DNA from: Arabidopsis thaliana
Lineage: Eukaryota; Streptophyta; Magnoliopsida; Brassicales; Brassicaceae
Length of the DNA: 64,000 nucleotides
Direction: 5' to 3'
Assembly (NCBI RefSeq): GCF_000001735.4
Contig: NC_003070.9
Location: 25,405,971 to 25,469,970 of the forward strand
Shown here: in pieces, positions 43,623-54,300 of the stretch
Layout: every line of letters starts with the position of its first letter
How positions within the stretch are numbered: position 1 is the first letter of the stretch
Program-made: the position numbers and the translations under genes
The notes under the pieces: generated by a model
What the model was told of the DNA's origin: nothing
The model's database searches: none
The model's input: only the letters and a program-made list of their open reading frames with translations

Positions 43623-44973
43623 CTAGAGTCCCTTACCTCCCCACCCGAGTTTCTGGCCGGTGATTTTGCTGACCCGCCAATTCTCAGTAGCGTTTACCAC
43701 TACTCCACCCGGGTGCTGCATCCCATGCATGCCCTGATGCTGTATTCTGTGCCCGCCCTGGTGCTGCATCCCATGCATGCCCTGATGCTGCATTTCGTGC
43801 CCGCCCTGGTGCTGCATTCCGTGCCTGCCCTGGTGCTGCATCCCATGCATGTCCTGGTGCTGCATTCCGTGCCCGCCCTGGTGCTCCATTCCGTGCCCCC
43901 CCTGGTGCTGCATCCCATGCATGCCCTGGTGCTGCATTCCGTGCCCGCCCTGGTGCTGCATTCCGTGCCCCCCCTGGTGCTGCATCCCGTGCATGCCCTG
44001 GTGCTGCATCCCGTGCCCGCCCTGGTGCTGCATCCCGTGTATGTCGTGGTGCTGGATCCCATGTCCGCCCTGGTGCTTCATCCCATGTATCTCGTGTCCC
44101 TGCTGCAATCCATTACCTATCTTTCCCATTTTTCCCTGAAAAATGATCATTAGGCAAATTAAAAAACAAAATATATGTTTAAGCAGATAGGATGACAGAA
44201 GGTTCTATATAAGATTAAAAAATTGGTGCTTCTTTTATAATAGTTTGTTAATATAAATAAAAACCACAAACCGTTGCCTAAAATTTATCTTCAAAACTCT
44301 TGTGGCGTGAAGGTCAAAGCTATGGACTTTTGATTTTATATAATACTATGTTTTTATACCGGATGAATTCAGGACTTGCCCTCTCTCTACGAAAGAGTGT
44401 TTGAACTTAGGGCACAAAATACCAACTCCATTTTATCACTAGACCACCACCTCAATCTGTTTATATAACTTTGTTTTTGATGTTTATATATACAAATCAG
44501 AATTAATTGTTTTATTTGGCAAAATTTTAGCACCAATTTTCAGGACTTCAAAATTTTAAAAGATACCTTACATATAAATAAATATATTAAGTAACATAAC
44601 ATAACATGATTAGTATAAGGTAACGACACCAAAAGAGATAACTTACGTTGTGGTGAGGCTGAGTCACTGGAGGTGGAGGCCTGAAGTTCATATGAAGTGG
44701 TTGCGGCAACGCAGTAGTGTGTTGGGTCCGGCTGCTCTCAAAGAACTCCTCCACGTCTGAGTCTGAGTCTTCTTCATCCCAGACATGCATGGGTGGACGG
44801 CCATGGTTGCCCGTACGGTGGTTGTAGCGGGCTTGACGGTCAACGAAGCCTCCTGATGACTCCACACGACTCGAAAACTCCTTGTGCTCCTCGAACCCGA
44901 AGCCTGCGCTTGCCTGGAAATGCCCATGTCCGCGCCGGAGACCTCCGATCCCTCTGGTAAGCTTATCAAGCAT
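43623..44973 (-). CDS. Gly/His/Met/Gln-rich repeat protein of the MLD cluster
   Basis: Two exons (44973-44647 and 44135-43623) join at a GTAAGT donor and TTTTCAG acceptor to 279 residues. Exon 1 begins MLDKLTRGIGGLRRGHGHFQ like the two small paralogues, then has an acidic patch (DEEDSDSDVEEFFESS) and a Pro-rich end. Exon 2 encodes sixteen 8-residue units of consensus HGMQHQGG or HGMQHQGM, then VVVNATENWRVSKITGQKLG, which aligns with the paralogues' VKASEN..RRQKD tail. The protein is therefore a small-family member expanded by a repeat exon. The dense His and Met suggest possible copper or other metal binding. There is no signal peptide or known domain. Expression and function are unknown to me. 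Confidence 0.8.
43704..44087 (-). repeat. 24-bp coding minisatellite, 16 units
   Basis: Sixteen 24-bp units alternate between forms ending GG and GM, giving a 48-bp higher-order period. The GC content is far above the flanks. As 24 is a multiple of three, several frames on both strands are open, which produces spurious ORFs here. Confidence 0.92.
44360..44460 (-). mobile_element. tRNA-derived SINE-like sequence in an intron
   Basis: On the minus strand the sequence contains GGTGGTCTAGTGATAAAATG, similar to a Pol III A box, and AAGTTCAAACACTC about 45 bp later, similar to a B box. This is the layout of tRNA-derived SINEs. It sits wholly within the intron (44136-44646) of the repeat-protein gene. 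Ends and target duplications were not resolved. Confidence 0.4.
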
Positions 44974-46750
44974 TTTTCTGTAAATTTATACTTGTGTTAG
45001 TTTCTTTGATAGGGATAAGTAATTAAAATCTTTCAGGTGTTTATATATATACAATTTTGTACTGTAGTAGTAGAGTGTTCTTTTAAATTTGTGTTAGATA
45101 TGATCCCATATGGCAATAATTCGTAATATGCTTTGAATCTTATTCTCTTTTCTACCACCACCATACCGAAAGTTGAGTAGACATATTTATTCTGATTCCG
45201 TTCTTCCTAATTAATGATTAGTCCAATTCACGTGGAAAATCCGAGTATTTATGGAGGCATATTATATAATCTAGTTTAGTTCCACTACGGTTTTGATTTT
45301 GGTTATACTGTGTTTTGATATCAAATTTGTTTGGGTTAATATTGTTATTCATCATTGAGTGTATCACTTAATTTTTTTATGTAAACCATGTAGCGTAAAA
45401 AACTTGTTTTGATAGTTTTTGACCTTTGGTCTAGTTCTAAAGGTGTTTAGGCATAATCCTATTTGTTCTACTTGTGCTCCACGAACTCTAGGTAAAGTCA
45501 CATGCTACGTGGTAAGAAGAATACTTTCTTTTGAATGGTCGGATGGACTCAAGACGTCAAAATTCACCCGCACTGACGATCGATTGCCTAGTCCCTTCAT
45601 CAAGTCCATTCATCATATGAGTCGAGACATGGATACTTATAAGCTGAAATGCCTCGGAGCTATGCAACATGACTCTTCACCTATATAAAGGCATGCAAAG
45701 TATTCCCCAAAAAAACTTAACCTTCTCAGTTTCATGAGAATATCCATTCTATTCGACTCTTTAATGAAACTGTCTTCTCTTAGCTTACTGAACAATGGAA
45801 AAATCCTCATATCTTTCTCTTTTTTCACTGGCTAAAATGTTAGATGATATACCCGATTGCCGAATACATTGCACATCTCTCTTCTTAGAACTGACATAAC
45901 TTGTTTCTAGTTTTTCTGGTTTCTGACCGACTCTTGTGGTTTAAATACTGACTTGACTATTAAAGAGTCCTACAAAATTATAAAAAATTACATTGGTGTT
46001 GAATTCCTAGGTTTGCACTTGTTTGTTTATTACTCAGCGGAAACTTAATTCCCTCCCATAGACGAACTTACATATCAATTTTGCCCCAACAATTTAACAT
46101 TAGAAAGAGGAGGGAGGTGGGAGGATGGGGTGAAATCCACATTTTACCAATTTAAGGGATTATTATTTGGGTTAATTATATGCAGGATCCTGCCGTATAA
46201 GTTATATGGTCATTGAGTTCATTATTGTTTTTTTTTGGGTCATTTTTCTCAAATTTCCTAAGAACATAAAGCTTAAAGTTAGCATAGCATATGTTTATTA
46301 CTAATACGTGAATAATCTTATTAGTCAACTTCTGATGTGTTTATTACTAATACGTGAATAATCTTATTCACATTAGAACTGCAATGCAATTCATCTAGTC
46401 TTGATGACATCACTGGAACGTTGTTTTCTCCATTCTTGCTTATGTCCTTCAAGTCTTAGCTTCATCAATTTCGAGTTGAGATCCTTACTCATTGTATCTT
46501 CGATTCAATCCTTATGATCTTGTGTACTAGATTTGTCCCCATGACTTCTTGCTTGATGTTCATATATCAGTCTTAGACATATGTTTTTGAACATGTAATC
46601 ACTTGAATGAGTCCTTTAAGACTAGACTAAAACACTAAGACCACTTTTCTATCGGAGATTTTTAATTTGAGGCATTGAAATTAGAACTGAACAACTTACT
46701 TTGTTAATCTTTGCTCTGAACTTAGTAAATGTCACAAAATTTGTTTTTTT
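44974..46750. other. Intergenic right of the MLD cluster
   Basis: A promoter-like copy shared with the paralogues lies at 45147-45210. A 46-bp-period duplication lies at 46292-46368. An 89-codon plus-strand frame at 45,419 has no recognisable content and begins at a non-ATG codon. Confidence 0.55.
46292..46368 (+). repeat. Short tandem duplication
   Basis: TGTTTATTACTAATACGTGA and the following 11 bases occur at 46292-46322 and again at 46338-46368, with a period of 46 bp. Confidence 0.85.
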
Positions 46751-47278
46751 TACAGATAAATAGTGCCGATGTTGTCGACGAGTACTGCATGCACACTCCA
46801 ATCTATGCGAGAGCTTGGACCTTGACAATGTTGTACATAGAATTTTGTGGGGTTCCACATGATAGTGATCCCACCACTTTTGGTCCTACGGTTAAAGCTG
46901 TGTTGAGGGATAAGGATACATAAGACCTATAAAGATTGTTCCAGTTGCGGCAAATTATAAACGTGTTCTTCCCCTGAAATTCAACGAACATAGGAAGACA
47001 ATGGGGTCGAGTACCATTATCTTGAGAATAAAGAAAAACAAGCCAGTGACAAAGAAATTCAAAGGAGGATTGTGTTTTGGACTTGCACCAGTCGCACATT
47101 GGCGAATGTGATGCTTATCAGTGGCGATCGTGGTTTTACTTGGAGACTTCAAAACCTGAAAGAAAGGAACTACAACATATTGCATGTCTACAATCCTTGG
47201 TCAATTGTAGATAACCTCGCCAACATTGGCTACACGCATTTTAATTGGAGGGATTTCTTGCGATTGGATAATAATTGA
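46751..47278 (+). pseudogene. NYN-domain (limkain-b1-type) ribonuclease, decayed copy
   Basis: Two blocks in different frames match the plant NYN family. The first, after a CAG acceptor-like site, is EFCGVPHDSDPTTFGPTVKA and ends at a TAA at 46921. The second, about 47045-47278, reads ASDKEIQRRIVFWT, then NVMLISGDRGFTWRLQNLKE, RNYNILHVYNPWSIVDNLAN and IGYTHFNWRDFL. The family signature is A-S-D-K-x-I followed by L-I-S-G-D-x-D-F. Here the second catalytic Asp of that motif is Gly. Stop, frame change and active-site loss indicate a pseudogene. Active relatives are PIN-like nucleases, often in large tandem families in Arabidopsis. Confidence 0.65.
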
Positions 47279-47280
47279 CT

Positions 47281-48110
47281 AAGTATGATCTAGTTTTTAC
47301 TTTAAATTAATATAATATTAGGGTTAATAATATCTCACAGTAGAAATTGAGTAAAACTTTAAATGACATATATAAATATAAACTTTTTCACTTATTACTA
47401 ATTAGTTTTGAGTTAGAAATTCATATTCTAATAATGGTATACATAAAACATCCATAAAACGATTGAAGTGATTATTAAGGATTCGTTTTTTTTATATCGT
47501 AAATTATGTTGTGTACACATATATATTTATAATTAACATGTACACATTTTTCGTCGACAAAAAGAAAACATGCATGTATACATGTTTCTGAGAGGTATCA
47601 ATCATTTGCAGCCTAACACTAAAAGTCGGTTTGATAGATCAACAACCTATACTCTTTTCTTTTTTTTCCCCAATAAAGAATCAATCAATACTTCGTTAAA
47701 TATTTCTATCATCTTCTCTTATATACTTTAATTTATTTTCCGCATACTCTTTCCCCAGTAACATAGCCATGTGACACTGGCCGGTCTGGTTAGTGTCCAT
47801 TTTTGTATAGTTTCAGCAATAGAAAATACATTGACATGACATATTTTGTTCACTGGCTTGCTCGTCGTGCAAGCATATGCCATAACGTGGACTATACCAC
47901 ACTCACCATCTTCGATTTGTGCCGAATAACAAAAACTTGTCTTAGAAAAAATCCCAAAGAGATAAAAATATAAATTAAATTGTATATGTACACGAAAGTG
48001 ACCAATAAAATCGCCATAAACTCTTTCAAAAAATAACTCACCAAAGAATTAATAATCTTGAGTTAGTAGTAGTAGTAGTGTTCCATATCATATTAGTTAC
48101 AATAACCAAT
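47281..48110. other. Intergenic, AT-rich
   Basis: No gene was seen. The right end is the 3' UTR of the GT17 gene. Confidence 0.55.
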
Positions 48111-49483
48111 TCATTCCTCATCTCTCAAACAGTTCCCCGGAAGAAGAAACTTGTACCTCTCCGCGTTCTCTAAAAGGTACGCCGGAAGATGAACCGCGGA
48201 GTAAGAATGCGGGATCGGTCCCATTTTACCAATGATGTCTTTAAACGTGTATTCCTCGGGAATCATATCGAACAAATCCGATCCGCTGCATATAACTCTT
48301 TGAACCCTTTTCGGGTTCAAGTAATGCGCGAATCTCACTCGATCATAATGACTATAAGCTTTCATCTTAAACACAAACTCGCTTATACGTCTAAAACAGA
48401 AACTGCAATGCCACCCTGAATCCGCCAAGATAACATCAGACTGTCGATAATGCGCATACCTTGTTTTACCCGTCTGGTATCTATGCACCGATGCTCTCCA
48501 GCTCTTATCATCAACAGGGAACTCAAAAGAGTACAAGTAATTCTTCAGTCTAAGATGAAGAATTTGTGGTATGTCATCGCACCAACGGAGAAGATTTATC
48601 GTATGTCTACTCGGAATCTCATCAACATCAGACATAATCAACAAGTCATCATCAGTGATACCAGCTATTCTCAATAGCTGATCCAATGCGATTCTTTGAT
48701 AAGCCTCTTCGTAAAAAGGATTCTTCTCACCTTTCTTAAACCTTCCTCCTATCGACCCGTAAGTCAACCGTGGCTCGATAAACTTAAACTCATCCCTATG
48801 CCCCGCGAAAACAAGCGGTTTTGGTAATCCGGTGAAAGTCGAGTTAGATTCAAGTAGAACAAACTGAGTAACATATGGGTACAGTTCTTTCCACCGTATC
48901 GTGAGGAGTTCAACTTCAGTACTGAACAAAACAGCGTCGTAGACACGACGAGGGTACTCACGGGTTCTCCAACCGTGGAGTTTACAGAGAGATTCCATAG
49001 AAGCGTTCTCGTGGTGATAATGCGGTATCTCATGGAATGGTTTTGGTGGTGATTCCCATAAAGGTCTCAAGAAATATGAAATCTTGAGAGCGTTAATGTA
49101 TACACCAAGAACACACATTGGCATGATTACTAACAGAAACAGAACCGATTTTAAATCCACACCACGCAAGATACAACAGAGTCTTGAAATACCAAAGCCT
49201 CGATCTGATTCCTGATTCCAAACCAAAGAGAAAAATTGTCGATTCGCTGACTAAAACCAAACAAGAGATGTTGACCAATCTAAGCAAGTGCAGAGAGATC
49301 AATCTAATTCAAGAGAATAAGATTCCGCAAGATCTATGATATAGATCCAAAAGGGTTCTTTGAGCATTGACTAAAGATCTTGTTTTTATCAAGAAGAAGA
49401 AAATCACAAACCTGAGTTCCGCATAAATCATCGGACTTTTTAGAACAGTAGTGACCACCGTTTTCTCCCATCATCCACCACAT
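48111..49483 (-). CDS. GT17 family beta-1,4-N-acetylglucosaminyltransferase-like protein
   Basis: Two exons, 49483-49412 ([20 protein letters not shown]...) and 49211-48111, give 390 residues. The acceptor at 49211 was preferred over an earlier AG at 49251 because it gives the family's usual spacing to [14 protein letters not shown] transmembrane anchor at about residues 45-65 makes it a type II Golgi-like protein. The catalytic region has the cluster [57 protein letters not shown], the acidic DVDEIPS (residues 219-221) that is a likely metal/nucleotide-sugar site, [20 protein letters not shown], and YLLPGNC-like [12 protein letters not shown] at the end. Animal GT17 (MGAT3) adds bisecting GlcNAc; plant N-glycans lack this, so the plant substrate is uncertain. 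Confidence 0.92.
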
Positions 49484-51374
49484 CTTTCTTCGAACAAGAA
49501 CTCGATTTGAGATATAAAGAACCAAACTTTACCACAAATAAACAGAATCTTAGAGATTGGTTTCAACAAGAGATAGAAAAAACACACGAATTAAAGAATC
49601 CAAGCCTAAAAAGGGGAGATTTTGAAAGAATTAAAGAATAAACAGAGCAAAAACAGAGGTTTTTTTTTTTATGTGATTGTGTCTATGATGATAAATGGAT
49701 ATTGTCTCGAGGAACTAACAAGAGAGAAAAGGGGTAATTAGGTCAATGAGGAAAGTTTCAACGTTAGTTCCGTTGCTTGGCTTTGATTGATGAAGTATTA
49801 TCATTTATCATTCTCTCCACACCACGCGTTGTGTGACTCAGTCCCCCACTTCCAGCTTTTGTCGTGTCTTTTTAGTTGAAAAAGCTCAGAATCACTTATG
49901 TACTCTTTCTTTTCTCTTCAACCACCACGTGGCTTCCACTCTAAAATATACACAAATAATACTATCTAATTTAATCATAAACTTAGACAATCTGTATATA
50001 ATATACTCTGATGTCAACAGTTTTTTAGTATAAGCTAAGTATTCATATTAGGGAGAGTTTTGGAAAGTACTAAGTAATTGCATAAAGTTCTGAAAAAAAG
50101 CACTCACCAAGTTTGAGACCTAGAAAAATGCATATCTGACACTGTTGGTTTCCTGGGTCTATTTGTTGCTTTTATCTATTGATTTTTCTTTAAAAAAAAA
50201 TAAAAATGATACAAGCCGAAAAGAGAAATTAAAAGCCCAAAAGGCCCAATACCGAATGGTGAAACATAGGTTTGCTGCTGGAGTAATAAAACCTATCCGG
50301 AGGAGGAGAAATTCCGGCATAGTTGCTCCCTCTTCTGTGTTATTTGTGTTGATCTATGCCCATGCATTTTCTCATGCGAGGGACCAAAACATTTTATGTG
50401 GCACCTCCCAAAGTATTTGAAAATTGTTGTCAATACTTCATTTACTTTGATGGTTAATCTTTTTTTTTTTCCTCTGATGGTTGAGAGTCTTGAGACTTAC
50501 GAGTAGACAATTCGTTTTATGTGTGTTTTTGTTTAATTATGTGTCATAAACTCATACTAAAATAGAATCTCATACTAACAATAACAACAAATTCGGGAAG
50601 AGTAATCAAAATTTTCATCGCTTCATATAACTCCTTTAATTTCACCGCTATGGTTGAGTCGATAGACCAAAATTCTATTTATGATTTACTTCGATTTTTT
50701 TTTTTTTAACTCTAATCATTGATTATAAACCTAAACCGTTTTCATTTTTATAAAATACATATATATTTTTAGTCAAAAAAATCCATTCTTTACCATTTAT
50801 TTTTATTTTTTTGAATAGAATATAAATTTTATTTAAAAACTCATTTTACATTAAATGTAACGGTAACTTAAACATTTTGACTAAACATTACTAAATGGTT
50901 GAATTTTTTTTTTAAGATCTTTCTTATCTCATAGCAAACTAAATCGCCATATATCCTCCCTCGTATCTTCCGTCTCCTTCTTCTCTACCACTTGTATTTC
51001 TCCATATATCTATATTCTTTTTACTTGGTCAAATCCATAAATTTGTATCACTCAGGTGTTATTGAACACAAGTTGAAGAAGGAAAAAAAAACAAGTTGAA
51101 AGAAAAGTAGCAAAACCGAAACTAAAAAAAAGAAAGAAAATAGTAAGAACAAAATGAAAACGCTAAAATCAGAAATAAAAGAATCAAAGAAGCAAAGATA
51201 AGCAAAACAAGTTTTCCAAAATTGTTGACTCTCTTTTACAACTACACAAAAACCTTTCTTCAAAATATTCTCAGATTCTCTTCTTCTTCCTTCGAGCTTT
51301 CACAGTTGATTCAATTCCCGATTTCAAACTCAATCACCTTCAGATTCCGATCTCCATTCTCTACATCAATCACA
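49484..51374. other. Divergent intergenic region between GT17 and kinase genes
   Basis: The left part is the GT17 leader and promoter. GCCCAAAAGGCCCAAT at 50235-50250 is a double site II-like element. From about 51,200 the sequence is the CT-rich kinase leader. A 91-codon frame at 50,145 shows no family character. Confidence 0.5.
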
Positions 51375-54300
51375 ATGGAGAATCCGAATCCACCAGCAGA
51401 GAAGCTATTGAAGAAGATACGAGAGCTAGAAGAAAGCCAAGAAGATCTAAAGCGAGAGATGTCAAAACTCAAAGTATCAGCAGAGATTAAAAGGCGTTCG
51501 CATTCTTCATCACCTAAACGACCTTCAAGGAGAAACAGTGGAGAAGGAACTCCGTTATGGAGAAAAACCGGCGCCGCATCGTTCCGTCACGCTTCTCCGT
51601 TACGGAAAGAGAGTCATTCTAAAGACGGAGTAGCTGGTGGTGGTGATGGACCATCGGCAGGCAAGTTCACCGATAAACAGTATTTGAATATTTTGCAGTC
51701 TATGGCTCAAGCTGTTCATGTCTTCGATCTTAATGGCCAAATTATCTTTTGGTGAGTAGGTAGAACTTTTTTGGTTCCCATTGTTTCTTCATAATTAGTA
51801 GTCAAATGCTAGGATTGTGATTTGGATTCATATAGGAGCTCTTGGAATCGATTGATTAGAGAGTGTTGGTATCGTTTGTAGTATAGGATTTAGTATCTGA
51901 TATGTTAGCTAAGTTATGTTCACAGTTCAAATTTTGTTGGAATGGTTGTTTTAGGAACTCGATGGCGGAGAAGCTTTATGGATTCTCAGCTGCAGAAGCG
52001 TTAGGGAAGGACTCGATTAATATACTCGTAGATGGTCAAGATGCTGCTGTTGCAAAAAATATCTTTCAGCGTTGCAGCAGTGGAGAGAGTTGGACTGGAG
52101 AGTTTCCTGTTAAGAATAAAATGGGAGAGAGGTTTTCGGTTGTGACTACGATTTCTCCTTTTTATGATGATGATGGTTTGCTTATTGGGATTATATGTAT
52201 CACGAATGATTCGGCACTTTTTCAACGGCCGAGAGTTCCTCCCGCTAAAAACAGGTGGCAAGAAGGGGATTCAAGCTTTTGCCGGGGGACTAATGGTGTT
52301 GCTTCTAGGCTTGGTTTTGATTCCAAAGAAGCTGTTGTGTCGAAACTTGGCCTTGATTCTCAGCAGCCTATTCAAGCTGCTATAGCATCTAAGATCTCAG
52401 ATTTGGTTAGTCTAACTGTAGGTTACATATTCTGACCTTTTGGTATATTGTTGCATCTTTTGACAAGTGTAGTCTAAATTTTAGGCATCCAAGGTGGGCA
52501 ACAAGGTCAGGTCGAAAATGCGAGCAGGTGATAATAACGCCTCACACCCTGAGGGTGGAAATGGGGGCAGTCATCAGTCTGATCAGGGTTTCTTCGATGC
52601 TGCTTTCTCTGACCAGAGGGAAGATGCAGAAACAAATGATGCTAGCACACCTAGGGGGAATTTGATCCAGTCTCCTTTTGGTGTGTTCTTATGTAACGAT
52701 GATAAGTCTTCTTCAAAAGCCTCCGGAGAATCCAATGATGAAAATGATAGAAACTCTGTTGTCCCTAAGAAACTTACCTCAAAGACTGAAGAGTGGATGG
52801 TAAAGAAAGGACTGTCATGGCCATGGAAAGGAAATGAGCGGGAAGGTTTGGAAAGAAGAAATGCTCATTCTGTGTGGCCTTGGGTGCATAATGAACAACA
52901 AAAAGAAGAGGCTCATCATAGTAATTCCTATAACAGTGTTAAGTCTGAAAGCCTGGCAAGTGAAAGTAATAAACCTGCCAATAATGAGAATATGGGTTCT
53001 GTTAATGTGAATAGCGCAAGCAGTGCTAGCAGCTGTGGAAGTACCAGCAGCAGTGTTATGAACAAGGTTGACATGGATAGCGACTGCTTAGACTATGAAA
53101 TCTTATGGGAGGATTTGACAATTGGAGAACAAATCGGGCAAGGTGATGTACTCCTTTGAGAAAGATATCTCTTTTGTGAAAGACATATCTATCCTTCAAG
53201 ACATCATACCATTTTTGTTTTTTTTTATCTATTCTGCTAACATGCTTGTTGTAATTTCCCTCTTTATGCATACAGGTTCATGTGGAACTGTCTATCATGG
53301 TCTATGGTTTGGATCTGTACGTTCTTGCCACCTGTTGACATTACAGAATATGCATCATGGATTGTACAAGCCTCCATGAAAATCACGAACTTAAAAAATC
53401 TATTACTGAGAGTTGCTAATGTGACTGCAGGATGTGGCTGTAAAGGTGTTTTCCAAACAAGAATATTCAGAAGAGATCATAACATCTTTCAAACAAGAGG
53501 TATTATTGTTTTCTGTCGCTTCTCTAAGCATGTTTGGTAAAAGACTGTTAGAACTTGTCTTTGTTTTAAGCGAATAATACCTGCCTTCTGTCTTCCATAA
53601 TTTCGTATGAAAAAATGATTCTGAAACTACCACAAATTTTCTGTACGAATCTTTTTCCAAACTGCATCTACCCCGAAAAATTACTCATTACAGAGATTAG
53701 CCTAGCTACTCATTCTAGTTTCGAAGTACCTATGCTGAAATTGTTTTATCTTGAAGGTATCATTGATGAAAAGGCTTAGACATCCAAACGTTCTGCTGTT
53801 TATGGGAGCTGTGGCATCACCTCAGCGTCTTTGTATAGTGACAGAGTTTCTACCACGGTTCGGCCTCTTCTCTTTTGCTAATCCTACATTTCGAGATTTT
53901 TGTTCTCTGGGGTAAAAACTCTGACTCACATCTTAAGTCTAAATGTTTCGAAATAACATTTGCAGTGGAAGTCTCTTTCGTTTGCTGCAGAGGAACAAGT
54001 CAAAACTAGATTTGAGGCGACGTATCCATATGGCATCAGACATTGTGAGTATTAAACGTGATTTTCCAGTTGTTGTCCAAGTTTTTCTAAAGTATAAGCT
54101 GCTCTATTTTGGTTCTTTGTTGCATTTTTTTGCATATCCTTCTTTTCCGCTCTTTGATTCAGTCTTTCATACAGGCTCGTGGCATGAATTATCTTCACCA
54201 CTGTAGTCCTCCCATCATTCACCGTGATCTGAAGTCGTCAAATCTACTGGTTGATCGGAACTGGACTGTGAAGGTATTGTTTTCATTGTTGAAATAGTTT

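Noticed and set aside
43713-44153. Long plus-strand open frames across the repeat exon
   Set aside because: They are the reverse complement and alternative frames of the 24-bp minisatellite; the minus-strand frame continues the homologous gene and has splice sites.
45419-45688. 89-codon plus-strand frame right of the MLD cluster
   Set aside because: It begins at a non-ATG codon and shows no domain or similarity to the cluster proteins.
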